A DNA stretch of 64,000 nt from Oscarella lobularis (taxonomy: Eukaryota > Porifera > Homoscleromorpha > Homosclerophorida > Oscarellidae): positions 62,001 to 126,000 of the forward strand of contig NC_089185.1 of the NCBI RefSeq assembly GCF_947507565.1, read 5' to 3'. Made by a program: the position numbers and the translations under genes. This document shows positions 10,533 through 26,143 of this stretch, in pieces. Within the stretch, counting starts at the first letter, position 1. Every line of letters begins with the position of its first letter. The notes below the pieces were generated by a model. That model did not search any database. It worked only from the letters and a program-made list of their open reading frames with translations, and was not told the DNA's origin.

Positions 10533-10760
10533 TTAGGCAGAGCACATGCGCGGTAATCTTGAGGGCGTGGGCAAGAGCGTATCGGTAGTGGGTGGGGCTC
10601 TGTTTATGCGCTCTTTCGGCCTTTTGACCTTTAGATACAGTCTAGTTGTTGGCAGTTCTTTCTCTGCTATATCATGTTCAAGTTTGAGAAAGAACGGCTT
10701 GGGTTTAGGGGGACGTTTAGCCTCATTTTCCGGGTTCCTTGTTGACCTCATATATAACAT
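10533..10760 (-). CDS. Possible small Lys/Pro-rich protein (75 aa), unassigned
   Basis: A minus-strand frame starts at ATG 10758-10760 and stops 2 bp beyond the EIF1AD stop. The product is basic and proline-rich (KRPPKPKPFFLKLEHDIAEK, then LKVKRPKERINRAPPT). The composition looks more protein-like than the opposite-strand frame in the same place, but I know no homologue and see no supporting splice structure. It could be a last exon or a chance frame. Confidence 0.3.
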   Translation of the reverse strand: MLYMRSTRNPENEAKRPPKPKPFFLKLEHDIAEKELPTTRLYLKVKRPKERINRAPPTTDTLLPTPSRLPRMCSA

Positions 10761-10779
10761 AGTCTGTGGGAGTATGAGT

Positions 10780-11161
10780 TAGTACCTGGTCCGGACGGGC
10801 TCGGTGAGCGCGCTAATGCAATTGTCTGTGTTTGTCTGTGTTTGTCTGTACTTGTCTGTGGTGCAATACAAAAAATACCAAAAAAATAATAAAATAAGAA
10901 ACGCAAAAAAAATTAAAAAGAAAGAAAGACCAAAAAAAAATAAAATCAAAAACGAAAAAAGGCATAAAGGAAAAACCACTAGACTGGCAGAGGTCCACTA
11001 GTGGAAAAAACAGACGGGTAAAACCAGGCGCGACTCACGACCCGAACAATTGACCAGGTTTTTCTCACCCCTCCCCCTGCCCCTCCCCCACCAGGATCGT
11101 CTCTCGCGCTAGGATTTGCCACGTGTCCTCATCTCGCGAGCTCTCGACGATTCGCTACAGT
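10780..11161. other. Intergenic: TGTTTGTC repeats followed by A-rich tract
   Basis: About 380 bp without a convincing gene. A short tandem of TGTTTGTC-like units (about 10820-10860) is followed by roughly 110 bp of very A-rich sequence, then a small inverted repeat (CCACTAG..CTAGTGG near 10977-11003). The A-rich run after unique sequence could be the tail of an old retroposed copy, but no recognisable body is present. The promoter of the MZB1-like gene must lie at its right end. Confidence 0.5.
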
Positions 11162-11897
11162 ATGGCATTCCTTCGCCTCTGCATTCTCGTTTCCTCCATC
11201 ATCGTCGCTTTGCTCAACGCCGACGAAGAAATCGATCCGGAAACGGGCTTTCCGAGCGGCAAGATATCGTTCAAACCGCCCAAAATGAACGAAGAGGAGG
11301 AGCATTCGACGATAATGCCCGCTCATTTTCGCTGCCAGGGATGCCAGGCAGTCAGCTATCAGGTAGGAGCGAGATCGAAGCCAGAGAAAACCGTCTACGC
11401 ATGCAATTTAGCTCAACTATGCGTTGAGCGCCGCTCACGATAAGATCAAGTCGAAAATGAAGAAGAGATTGATCGAATCGGAATACACGGACATAATCGA
11501 GAACGTGTGCGACGATATAAACATATGGGATAGGTACGGTAAGCTAGAAAGTAGAAATATCAAAAAATCGAATTCGAATTCCTTTAGATACGGGCTAAAA
11601 GAGGCGAACGGTGTAAAATACTTGTCAGGTCCGGGAACCGAAGGAGATCAGCACGCCGGGATGATGCACGGAGGCGGAAAATGGCCTTACAGGTTCACAT
11701 CTTTAAAAAAAAATTTATACTTAATCTATTGATTTTGATGAAGAATTAAGGCTATGTGTCACGAATTGGTTGGAGAAGCCGGTGATGATGAAATCTACGA
11801 GCAATTTCTCGAGCATGGCGGTTCCTCTTTGGAGAATTTTCTGTGTCGCGAGCAGAGCAAAAGCTGCAGAGTACCCAAGCCAAAGGAAGAACTCTAG
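11162..11897 (+). CDS. MZB1: MZB1/pERp1-like ER-resident canopy-family protein
   Basis: Four exons. The start at 11162 gives a signal peptide (MAFLRLCILVSSIIVALLNA). The mature part follows the pERp1/canopy (DUF3456) cysteine plan: FRCQGCQAVSYQ, then ESEYTDIIENVCDDI, DRYGLKEANGVKYLSGPG, KAMCHELVGEAGDDEIYEQF and FLCREQSKSC, ending KEEL, a KDEL-type ER retrieval signal. The human protein assists folding and secretion in the ER of B cells, so an ER chaperone role is inferred. Introns are 49, 54 and about 60 nt; the 54-nt one (11534-11587) keeps frame if retained. Convergent with PSMD8 (74 bp between stops). Confidence 0.88.
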
Positions 11898-11971
11898 AGA
11901 CGATCTCATCGCGATTGGTCGACAAATAAAAAAATCAATAAGATTTCTTCATTTATTTTTTATAAGCTAGG

Positions 11972-13134
11972 CTAGACTATGCGTTCCAGTTCCTTGGCAT
12001 ATTCGAGTGTTTGAGAGATGAGCTGCACGGAAGGCGTCATTCGTTCGTGCTTCGTTTCCTGGTGAAAGAAAAAGGCGTCGTTCTCGCCGAGACACCAGGC
12101 TCTCTGACGTCACAAAACAATAATTTTAATCGGGTGATTTAGTATAATCAAATTTTACTTTTGTTGCTATTTGTCCCAGGTCTTCGACGGACGAAAGAAA
12201 GAGCATTTTCACTGCTTCTGCTCTGCCGACCGTTGTATAGGACTTTTCGATACAAGCAGCTATTTCTTCCCTATGAAATAATATATGAAGGTAATCAATA
12301 TGTATAATCTTCAATTACCTCACTGTATCCACCAAAATATCAATGAAGAAATTGTACGTTTCCGAGGGAACATTACCCCGAGACAAGAAAATCTAATTCC
12401 TCGTCATAAATTATACATACCCTACTAGAAAAACCACGCCCACCTTATTATAACTCCCTTCCATAAGATACTAGAGAAATCAATAGTCATGTGACTCCTA
12501 ATCAATATCCTATTCTATTTACTCTTTCTAGTGATATCGGATGACGTAGATAGACGTTGTTCTGCAGCGTTGTTGGATCCAGCAACTCCAGTTCCTAGGA
12601 AAAAACGTCACCCCCTAACGCGCGCTAACCACCATCCAAACCGTATGAAATTGCTCCAATTTATTCTGAGCCAAAAGACAGAGAAGATTGAGACCGAGAA
12701 GTTCGTGTTCGTAAGGCGATCGGGGAATGCTGACGCCGTGATCGGTGTAGTAGGCTTTGAGTTGAGCGATATAGCGCTCAAACGAAGGTATATCCTTGTT
12801 GTGAATACTCACCAAAGCGCCAATTTCCAACGCGTCTCCTAAAAAGGAAAAAAGACGACGTTTGCAGCCAAATAAAGATCTAGGGTGCACTTACTGGCTA
12901 TCACCAGTTCTTGGACTGTTGCTTTAGCTGGTCCTGATGGTAAAAAGCTGACGGAAGTCAAGCAAATCTGGAGAAGAACGACTTTCGTCGTTTTTTCGAC
13001 GTTTCGTGTGGACTCGCTCTTACTTTGAGTTGGGATAAGAGATTTTCGCAGTTTTTGAGCGCTGTGGGATCGGGTTTTTTGAGCCACTCGGCTTTCAGCT
13101 CGTCGAAAAGCGAGAGAGCACGTTGCAAAGCCAT
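11972..13134 (-). CDS. PSMD8: 26S proteasome non-ATPase subunit 8 (Rpn12)
   Basis: Minus-strand exons read [20 protein letters not shown] (start 13132-13134), then [60 protein letters not shown] and the end ELERIV. This is the PCI/CSN8-type regulatory-particle lid subunit Rpn12, which completes lid assembly of the 26S proteasome. Introns are short throughout. It is head-to-head with FAM98 (64 bp). Confidence 0.93.
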
Positions 13135-13198
13135 TCGTCTCGCGACTCGCGTGCGTTCGCGTGACGTCGACAACACGAACGTGCGCTACGCGGAAAGA
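13135..13198. promoter_or_regulatory. Putative bidirectional promoter (PSMD8 / FAM98)
   Basis: The 64-bp gap between divergent start codons contains GTGACGTCGACAACACG, a CRE-like element. Shared initiation is inferred from spacing. Confidence 0.45.
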
Positions 13199-15078
13199 AT
13201 GGAAGCCGATTTGCAAGATTCTCTCAGCGATTTAGGGTATGCGATAGACTGAAATTGCTTTTTTGCACGCCTATTATGTTTAGATACTCCGGGGATTTGC
13301 TGAACGATGGCGAATTGGAGAAATCGGTGCAAGGGGGCCTCGGTGCGCGATTGTTCGTCAAACTCGTCATTTGGCTTGGCGAACAGTTCGAAAAGGTGTG
13401 CAAGGTGGAGGAGAAGATGCATCCGCTCGGAGGTAAGACGAAACCGAGCGCTGGGGCCCCCAAAAATTTATTTCGTTAGACGAAGACGATTTGGAAGGAT
13501 TCAAAATTGAATTGAGAGGATTCCTTAAGGAAATTGGTAAAGAACGAAAATCGAAGAGAAAAACGAATTTAGATGAATTTTTTAGGATGTCCTCATAAGA
13601 TGCTCGTCAATTTTTCTGGAGGAGAATATTTGGCTGACGAAACGAGTCGATGGAAACTAATTGGTAATTTTAGATTAATATTATTTATTTATTTATTTTT
13701 CTTTTATAGATTTTCTTGTGAGTGAAGTGTCTGCGGCTCGAATTTTGACTATTCATCAGCCTCGAACCGTCATAAGAAAACAGAGAGTCAGTAAATTAAA
13801 TTTTGTTTTTTACAAGAAATTCAATTTTTACATAGAGTGTCGACTCGAATCCAGCTGGCGAATCATTTCAACGAATTCTTCAATGCCTCGACTTGAGTCC
13901 GCCACCTGCATCCGTTCCCATGCCAACAATATTTAGTACACTTGAAACAAAGGTAGCTACATACAGATAAAAGATTAGTAAATAAAATTAATTATACTGT
14001 AGATTAAAAAGTTGCTAGAGGACTTGCCACGTGACCATATTTCTCCTCCATTGATTGTTTCTCCTCTTCAACGTCATCAACTGGTTAATTAATTAAACAA
14101 GGTGTTGCAACAGTTACTAATTAATTAATTTAATACTTTAGGAAGCGTTGAACGAGATGAATAAAAAAATGGAAGACGAATATTACATTCGACGTCAAAT
14201 GTTGCTAAAACGTGCTGACGTCACAATACAGTCTCTCAAATGGTCCGACAAAACCAAGGGCAAAGAGGAGGCACTTGAAGACGTTTTTAAAAACCAAAGA
14301 TTGCCTCTAAAAGATCGCAGTCACGTTAGTCTGGCCCAAGTATTAGCAGCAAGACAGGGTATATATAGGTTGATTAATTAATTAAGAAAGCATATTCTAT
14401 TGATTTTTTTCTAGATTTATTAAACGTTGTGAAGACGAGTAATGATGCCGTTCGATCTCACACCCAAACGCCCATCAACAAAGTCCTTATTGGCAGAGTA
14501 AGATAATTAGATAATTAATTAATTAAAACTATATTTTTTGATGTGCAGGTGCCAGATCGTGGGGGTCGTCCCAATGAAACGCGTCCGCCCACCGAAATGC
14601 CGTCATTCAAAAGCCGATGGGAAGCCCCAAAGGAGAGAAGAGAACCGTCGTCAGGTGGACAGAGAAAAGGGCGCGGAAATCAAAGAATTCAAGGAGGTAC
14701 AAGGCACATATAAATTAACGAATGACGTCATAGAAATAAATTCCAGGATGGGCTGGGTCAAGACAGGATAGTAGCGGAGGTACAAGCTATTATAATAGCT
14801 GAATAATCATTGATTTTTAACCATAGGAAGACAGGATTGGTCAAGACAAGATAGCAGCGGAAGTAAACCTCATAATCATTTAAAATATAATAATTATTAT
14901 TATTATTGCAGGTGGGAAATACTCAAGACAAAGTAGCGAAGGTAAGTCAATAGAATAGAAGCCAAAGGATTTACGATATTGAGTCCCAGGATGGGGAGGA
15001 ACCCGGAAGGGAAAAGGAAGGGGAAACTATAGCGGAGAAGCAGGTGGAGGCGGACGCCGAACCGTATACGAAAGTTAA
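13199..15078 (+). CDS. FAM98 family protein (tRNA-ligase-complex component)
   Basis: Exons give MEADLQDSLSDLG, then YSGDLLNDGELEKSVQGG, FVKLVIWLGEQFEKVCKVEE, CPHKMLVNFSGGEYLADETS, EDEYYIRRQMLLKRADVTIQ and VSLAQVLAARQ, followed by INKVLIGR|VPDRGGRPNETRPP. These blocks follow FAM98A/B in order. Small exons coding Gly/Arg/Gln-rich RGG-like sequence make up the tail, ending GGGGRRTVYES. In vertebrates FAM98 proteins join the RTCB tRNA-splicing ligase complex with DDX1 and bind RNA through the RG-rich tail. At least ten introns are present, several under 60 nt. The stop lies 35 bp from that of the convergent MPV17-like gene. Confidence 0.9.
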
Positions 15079-15113
15079 ACAAAAAAAAACACTCAAATTA
15101 ACATACAAAAGTA

Positions 15114-16121
15114 TCAATCGGTTTCTTCCGCCTTTTTGCTACCCAAGAGACTAAGATAAACGGCCCAACCAATACTGACAATAAGCACGAAATTGAGCTG
15201 ATGAGCCAAGGGCACCAATTTGAAATTAATAATCTACACATACATAATAAGGTGAGTGATAAAAATAGTCATTATATACATACCTGAACAGCAGGCCAGA
15301 GCATATAATTGGCCTTCATTGTGGGTATGATTTTCGTTTTGACTCTTTCTATTCCTCCTTCAACACCCAGGCCTTCCATCACAGCAATACTACAGTATAC
15401 AAGTCCAATTAATTAATTAATAATTAATTATTTGATTAACCTGAAATGATAGATCATGTTGATGGATATGGCCCAGTAAGTAAACTGTTCAATGAAGACT
15501 TTAGCAAAAGGCATCAATGACGCTCGAACAGCAAACTAAAAATTTAATTAATTAAATAATAATTATTTTATTACTTACTCGTTTAACGACGAGATATTCT
15601 AAAAAATTGAAGTGGAGATGAGCCAGCGGTCCGAGTATGGCAAATCCGAACACAGTAGCTCGACCCAATCTCTATAATATTTATTATTGATTTATTTATT
15701 ATTGATTGCTACACTACGTAATATTCTTTTTCTAGAGAAATTACCTTGAAATCGAACGCGGTGTCTTTGCCACCCATTATGAATTGCGCGATCAAATCGC
15801 CGAGCCCAAATAATACTTCAGAAGGGAAATATGTATAAGAGATGTGGGCGTGGCGGAAGACCGACCTCCAGAGGTAATTGACTTTGTCGTAATGGGCGCT
15901 TTTTCGAGCTGTCTATTGTACCAGGCCAGCGGACCTCGTCCCTGCGGTTTTTCGCCTGGAAACGTCACTTGAATTCGACCGGTGAGACTGTTTTCTCACT
16001 CACTCGCTTTCGTGCAGAAATTTTCACTCCTTCGTAGGACGAATGTGCGATGGGATCGAAGCGCTTGCCCGACGGCAGATAATCGCGGTCCTAAACGCGC
16101 GAAAAGAAGAACGCTGGCCAT
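15114..16121 (-). CDS. MPV17/PXMP2-family membrane protein with mitochondrial presequence
   Basis: Exon 1 (start 16119-16121) codes a basic, Ser/Arg-rich leader, MASVLLFARLGPRLSAVGQA.., with no acidic residues for about 30 aa, as in mitochondrial targeting peptides. The rest is the MPV17 fold: GPLAWYNRQLEKAPITTK, GLGDLIAQFIMGG, RATVFGFAILGPLAHLHFNF, IKANYMLWPAVQ-like sequence and VPLAHQLNFVLIVSIGWAVY, ending LLGSKKAEETD. Four hydrophobic segments are expected. MPV17-type proteins form channels or aid solute and nucleotide homeostasis in the inner mitochondrial or peroxisomal membrane. The presequence argues for mitochondria. Subfamily not decided. Confidence 0.87.
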
Positions 16122-16213
16122 CTGAGTAGGACTTTCGGAGGAGGGGGGCGGGACAGCGCATGCGTCCATAAATCGACGTTCCTTCTCTCGGATTTCTCCA
16201 TTCTACGGCGACG
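16122..16213. promoter_or_regulatory. Putative bidirectional promoter (MPV17-like / CUL5)
   Basis: Ninety-two base pairs separate the divergent start codons. GC-rich, no TATA seen. Includes GCGCATGCG-like palindromic sequence. Confidence 0.4.
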
Positions 16214-19200
16214 ATGCTGAGCCAAACGGGCCGCACGTTCGAAGAGCGATGGGAAAAGGGTCAAATGCGACAAACGACGGCGAAAATTCTCAATCAAGAA
16301 GACGTAACGAAGCGCGAATGGCAAAACTTGTTCTGGTGAGCACAAGAAGCGACAAAAACGCACCGAAAAACGTCTCCGCCGCAGGGACGTCCACGGCGTA
16401 ACGTGCTGGGACGAGCGCGGATGGCAGAAAGTCCTCAGCGCCCTAGAAGAAATGATTCGCGCATTCGTTCTCGCCACACAAAGAGTAAGAAGAAGAAAAG
16501 TCACGCGACAAGAAAAACATGTAGCTACATATTCTCCCCTAAAGCGCGTTATGATGAACGAAGACGATTCGACTCTTCTCAAGGCCTACATCGCCGAATG
16601 GACGCGATTTTTCACGCAAACCGACTATTTACCCAAACCCTTTAGAAAGTCTTCAACAGGAGAGGGAAAGGGCTCCGCGACGACACCCGGAAATGATGAC
16701 GGCGCTCTCGTTCTCAAGGTTTCATTTATTTTTTGACGTCATCACTTCCGGTGGTTTTTTTCAGCTGATGCTCGATATGTGGAATGAGGGAATTTTTGCG
16801 AATATTAAGGATCGATTGCAAGTGAGTGCAATGAAAATTGTTCTTTCCGAACGACGAGGAGAAGCCTTTGATACGCAACTCGTTATTGGAGTCAGAGAAT
16901 CCTATGGTACCTACATCCTTATGAAAAATAAATAATTAGTATTGATTTGCTATTTTTAGTGAATTTGTGCTCCGCTGAAGACGATAAATTGAAGATTTAT
17001 AAGGAGAATTTCGAAAAGGCTTATCTGGAAGCGACGGAGGAATTTTATCAAGCGAGAACCGCCGAATATTTGGCTCAAAACGGCGTCATTAATTATATGA
17101 CTTATGTATGGCTTTGGTGGTCACGTGGGTGGGGGCAAGTATTTATTTAATTAAATCATCTAAAGGCTTTGGAAAAATTAAAAGAGGAAGATCAGAGAGC
17201 ATTGAGATATTTGGAAACGTCAAAAAAATCAGATTCAGCACAGAAAGTAAAATATTAATTAATTAATTTAATTAATACTAATTATTATTATTATTATTAG
17301 TTACATGAGTGCTGTGTTTCTATTCTCATTGGCCACTACAAAGATCAAATTTTGGCTGAATGTCCGCACATGATAGCAACTAATGAAAACGATAGTACGC
17401 TTAATTAAATACTCACGTGATCAATACAATGGGGATATTTTATTCTCGTAGAATTATTTCTTATGTATAATTTGATGAACGAAGTCCCGGATGGCATTGG
17501 ACCAATGATGGCCAACGTGGAAGCGCACATCTTTCAAGACGGATTGGCCGACATGCAATCGTGCGCCGACACAATAACGACAGTCAGCTACAATCCCAAT
17601 TAAATAAATAAATAAATGAGCCCCTAATAGGATCCTGAAAAATACGTGGAGAAACTTTTAGAGCTGTTTGCTCGCTATAGCAAAATTGTAAAGGACGCTT
17701 TTCGAGACGATTCTCGTTTTTTGACGTCACGTGACAAAGTATATAAATACGTATATATTTCTTAAGTTTCTCTTTATACGCAATTTTTAGGCATACAAGG
17801 CTGTGGTTAATGACGTCAGCGTATTTAAACTGGAACTTGGTGTGAAACCCAAAGGGTATCAAAATCATTAATTTTGATTAATTAATTGATTATTAATACT
17901 AAGAGCGGCTGCCAAGACTCATCCCGAATCGAAATGTCCCGAATTATTGGCGAATTATTGCGATTTATTATTGAGAAAAACGAGCACAAGCAAACGTCTG
18001 ACGTCAGACGAAGTAGAAGGAAAATTGAAGGATGTGGTAAGAAAAACATCAAAATCCATCCCAAAGCCTTTTATATGATATCCTCAGCTTTTGGTACTAA
18101 AATACGTTCAAAACAAAGACGTCTTTATGAGATATCACAAAGCTCATTTATCAAGAAGACTCGTTCTCGGCACGTCAGCTGATTCAGAAAAAGAAGAAAA
18201 TTTAGTGGAATGGTTTCGGGTAAGAAAACGGTCACGTGACGTGTCCGCCCACCTACTGTACGGGGTTTTTTTTCTTCAGGAGGTTGGAATGCCAGCCGAA
18301 TACGTCAACAAATTAGCGAGAATGTTTCAAGATATTAAAGTTAGCGAAGATCTAAATCAAGAATTTCAGGAGTCGCTTCGCCGACAAGGAAACAGTGTAG
18401 CAGGCAAGGAGAAAATAAATAAATATATAAATATAAATATATAGATTAAAATCGCTACAGATACTGTTAGTATTAAAATTCTCAACGCGGGGGCGTGGTC
18501 GCGTAGCGCCGAACGCGTTCCCGTCTCTTTGCCATTGGAGGTGAAAAGAGAAGTCACGTGGACGATTTCTATTAATTAATTATTAATTATTAGTTGGAAG
18601 ATTTCGTTCCCGAAATTGAGGATTTTTATCGCGGTATGCATAGCGGTAGAAAATTGCAGTGGCACCATCACATGTCCAATGGAGTGGTACGTCATCTAAT
18701 TAATATAATTGATTTTTTAATCTGGGTATTTAGGTGACGTTTTGCAATAAAGCGGGAAAATTTGACTTGGAAATAACGACGTATCAAATGGCCATTCTCT
18801 TCTCGTGGAACCAACGTCCCGACGAAAAACTATCTCTGGAAGATTTGAGACTATCGACTCAACTTCCGGATGGAGAACTGAGAAGAACGTTGGGGGTGAG
18901 AAAGAGAGCGAAATACTAATTAATTAATTATAATTATTATTTTTTAGTCTTTGATCGCTTTTCCTCGAATGAAACATCAAGTGCTTCTCTGTCGGCCCGA
19001 GGTCAAGTCACCGCGCGAATTCGATGATAAATCAGTATTTTTCATAAATCAAGATTTTGTTGTCGTGTAAGTTTTTTTTGGCGCGCGGAGAGAAAAACGG
19101 GTCTAAAAACGGCGTCTTTTTATTTATAGTCGTAACGGGAAAGTTCAGAAAAGAGCCAAAGTGAATTTGATAGGACGACTCCAGTTGTCAACGGAGACGA

Positions 19201-19517
19201 GTCGAAAGGAAGACAACGAAGCCATCGTAGCGTTGCGAGTATTACGTGTCCAGGTACAGTAGATACACGTGTACTGTTATCCGGGTCAGCTATATCACTA
19301 TGACAACTCCTTGGTTTTCTAGGAGGCTGTGGTTAAAATTATGAAAATGAGAAAGCGCATATCGAATGCCGCACTCCAGACCGAATTGGTCGAAATGCTA
19401 AAGAACATGTTCCTTCCCCAGAAGAAAATGATCAAGGAGCAAATCGAGTGGCTAATCGAGCACAAATACATGAAACGCGATGACAACGATATAAATTCCT
19501 TCATCTATTTAGCTTGA
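16214..19517 (+). CDS. CUL5: Cullin-5
   Basis: About 18 exons align in order with animal CUL5. Start 16214 gives MLSQTGRTFEERWEKGQMRQ. Markers include LKAYIAEWTRFFTQTDYLPK, IVLSERRGEAFDTQLVIGVR-like sequence, NFEKAYLEATEEFYQ, LVLKYVQNKDVFMRYHKAHL, EVGMPAEYVNKLARMFQDIK, FDLEITTYQMAILFSWNQRP and the C-terminal winged helix with the neddylation region KIMKMRKRISNAALQTE. The end is NSFIYLA, as in other CUL5. CUL5 scaffolds RING ligases with RBX2 and SOCS-box adaptors. The NEDD8 acceptor should be the Lys in IMKMRKR. Introns are mostly 45-80 nt with ATTAATTA runs near the 3' end. The next gene on the same strand starts 174 bp downstream. Confidence 0.96.
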
Positions 19518-19691
19518 ATAGTTCGATAAGGTTAGCTGCAAAAAAAGGCGTTTGTTATTGTTCAATATTGAATTAGTTGCAAAGTTGATGTCGTGACGCG
19601 CGCACCGCGACCTCTGACGTCATTACGACTTCCTCCCCGACGCGCTGAATCTCTTCGCACTGCGGTTACAATCGTTAGACGAGCGCGAAGC

Positions 19692-23399
<3,708 letters not shown>

Positions 23400-23461
23400 A
23401 TAAATATTGAAAAGAGAAAAAATCGAATGTGTAAAGAAGACCGACGACAGAAGTGAGAGAA

Positions 23462-23940
23462 GGCATTCGTTCTTTATTAATAAGGGGGTGAGAGCACTAG
23501 AAACGTGTAGTTTGATGTATGTGGATGTGAAGTGTATTCCTCCTGCCCCCTGCCCCACATATCCAAACATTTGGACAGCGAAAAATAGATGAAAGAGGTG
23601 AGCACTAGAACGTGTAGTTTGTACAGTGTTCCTGCCCACACACACTCAAGGAAACGAGTCTATTCAAGCTCTTTACCCCTAAAGAGAGTTTGGATAGCGA
23701 ATGCGTATCAATATAGACAAGAAATCTGTTTGCAATGTCTTCTAATAGCGAATAAGGCATTCGTTCTTTATTAGTAAAAGAGGTGAGCACTAGAACGTGT
23801 AGTTTGACGTATTCCTGCCCACACACACTCAAGAAAACGAGTCTATCCAAACTCTTTAGCTCTAAAGAGTTTGGATAGCGAATGCGTATCGATATAGACA
23901 AGGGATCTGTTTGCAATGTCATCTTAGCAGGCAAAAGAGA
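23462..23940. repeat. Three tandem imperfect repeats with internal palindrome
   Basis: Three copies of a 130-175 bp unit (about 23462-23590, 23591-23750 and 23751-23940) share GCATTCGTTCTTTATTA, GAGCACTAGAACGTGTAG, CCTGCCCACACACACTCAAG and GCGAATGCGTATC. Each copy carries an inverted repeat. In the last copy the 17-nt arms (CTATCCAAACTCTTTAG, 23843-23859, and its exact complement, 23862-23878) leave a 2-nt loop. No coding potential is seen. The block fills the space between the convergent RSK and macoilin genes. Confidence 0.85.
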
Positions 23941-23978
23941 GACAGAGAAGAGAAGGCGTGCAAAAAAAACGTTGGAAA

Positions 23979-26143
23979 CTAGTGAAGTCCCGATTCGCCG
24001 CCCCCGTAGCTCGTCGTCGATTGGAGCTTGGACTTGGATCCAACGTCCTTGCTGCTCGATATCAAATCAGGAGGCAGCACGGCCATAAACTCGGCAATAC
24101 GCTGTTCCAAGGCGAGACATTCCTTCGTTTTCAAACCGAGCTCGTCTTCGACGTCAGTCAATCGTCGCTGGGCGTCGCCTAGGGCGGAAAAAAGGTCCAA
24201 TTTAATTCGCGTTTCGGCGCTGAGACTCTTTTCCAATTGGTTATTTTTGTCCTGCATTGCGGACAAGGCGGACATGAGAACTTCGTTCTCCTTTTTCACG
24301 TTTTCCATCTGCTGCGAATTTCGGCTCTCCGTCTGTTTCATTCCGTCGCGAAGTGAGCGAAAGTTTTCGTCCGATTTCGCGAGACGTTCGCGAATCGATT
24401 CGAGTTCCGCTTCGGCCGGTTCCTGTTCTTTCAGCTTCTCTTCGAAATTCTTTTCCGCCATTTTTCGCAATTCTTGTTCGCTTTTGATTTTTCGCTCCAG
24501 CGACGAAATTTCGGCGTGATCTTGTTTTTTCGCATTATTCAATGACGTCAATCTGATAAGTAAGTAAGTAATAAAAATATTGTATATATGAATTTATTAC
24601 TTTTGTAGGAGATTTTCGTTCTCTGTCTTCAGTCTTTGATTTTCCTGTTTTAACGTTTTTTCGACGTTTGCCAATTGAATGCACCGCTTCTCCGCTTCCT
24701 CCTCACATAATCGACTTGCCTTATATATAAAAATTCAAGGTGCAACATCAAAAATCGTCCCCAAATACCTCCAAATCAGCTTTCAAACTCCGCATTAGAA
24801 TTTGAGCGCTGTCATCATCAAGTGTCCTCGTTTTTTCCTCCCGTTTCAAAGATTTCTGAATTTTTTCCCCCGCGACTACTTCCGGCAGTTTAGTACTAGC
24901 ATTATTATTATTATTATCAGACGAAGGAGGTAAGTGTTGCTGATGCTTTGCCACTTTCGTCGACGTCGCGGGCAATTGCCTTTTTAGGGAATTCGATTTC
25001 GTTTCCACGGGGGGAGGTGGAGCGGAAGTGACAATAGTTGCTACTACATCCGGCTTCGTCGTCATGGTCACGCTTCCATTTGCCACATTCTCAACGGGAG
25101 GAGTCGTCTTGCGTTGCCGTTCTCGTCGCCATGGCAACGGACTCAACGCCCACGAGAAAAATCTCGACCACGTCCTAGGATGTTGTTTCGATTCTGACGT
25201 CATCTCCTCTTCCTCTTTAGGTGTTTCCATGCCAACAGGCATTTGAGGCTCGGCCTTGGGTAAAGCCTGTTGAATCAAATCGAAATAGAAGCCGTTCTCT
25301 TTACGAACGGCGTCCTTGTGTTGCTGAAAAAAAAAACCCCAATTAATCAATAATTCTATCCCCTGTAATGACGTCACCTCCTGCATCTTATATTCAATGA
25401 AGCTCTTCAGGCCGAAGCCAAATGTAACAACGGGATAGCCAATACTATGACGTCAAAATTAAAGAATTCTTCTCTCTTCTCAATAATAAGTCTTCTTACC
25501 ACTGAGATGCAAACGGTCTGCCGAGATCAAGATATGGTGATGACGATCGAAATCTCAGCGTCGCTTCCACGTACACAAAAAGTAGCCAAATAATAACATT
25601 CATCACACCGATACTTCGATCTAAAAAAAGAAAGAGAAAAAAATCAATATGATCATCAATAAGAAACCAATGACGTCGTAGTAGCAGACCGGATTGCCAC
25701 ACAAGTTGAACCCAAACGTAATTGCTCGCTACAAAAAGTAGCCACGGATTGGGAAGAAGGAAAAGACAGAGAGCGTCGCAGAGAAGAACGAGAAACAGGA
25801 ACGTGATCATGAAGCCCTACGATGGCGAAAACTGAACCTATGACGTCATAAATCGAGTTTTCTGACCACGCCTTGAAAACGAAGAGAGTCGAAACTGGTG
25901 CGAATCAAAAGCCAAAGAGGCCAAAAGAATTCGACGCGAAATTCGAGGGCGTAGTCGATCGCTATGACGACGATCCAGACGAGGAAAACCTTGAAATGTG
26001 TTCCGGCACTAACGTAGAATCGTTTTCCGGATCGTTTAGCGTCGTTTGGCGACTTGCCTTGAAGGATTGAGCGTTTCTCCGATCCGATGCTTCCTCAAGG
26101 GTCGACGCGCTTTGTTTCCTTCGAGAGTACGTCGCTTTATCAT
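23979..26143 (-). CDS. MACO1: Macoilin (TMEM57)
   Basis: Start 26141-26143 gives MIKRRTLEGNKARRPLRKHR, matching the macoilin N-terminus. Hydrophobic segments follow: FKVFLVWIVVIAIDYALEF, MITFLFLVLLCDALCLFLL, LLFVASNYVWVQLVW and VIIWLLFVYVEATLRF. Then come a low-complexity middle and a long coiled coil ending in the family block VLMSALSAMQDKNNQLEKSL-SAETRIKLDLFSALGDAQ. Macoilin is a conserved ER-membrane protein tied to neuronal function and mRNA regulation in worms and mammals; a sponge-like animal would use it outside a classical nervous system. The first intron (26009-26057, 49 nt) begins AAG|GCAAGT, a GC-AG intron that is required to keep frame. The C-terminus ends SYGGGESGLH. Confidence 0.95.

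Noticed and set aside
10824-10985. TGTTTGTC units plus A-rich run as a retroelement
   Set aside because: There is no recognisable element body or reliable flanking duplication, so it is listed only as an intergenic feature.
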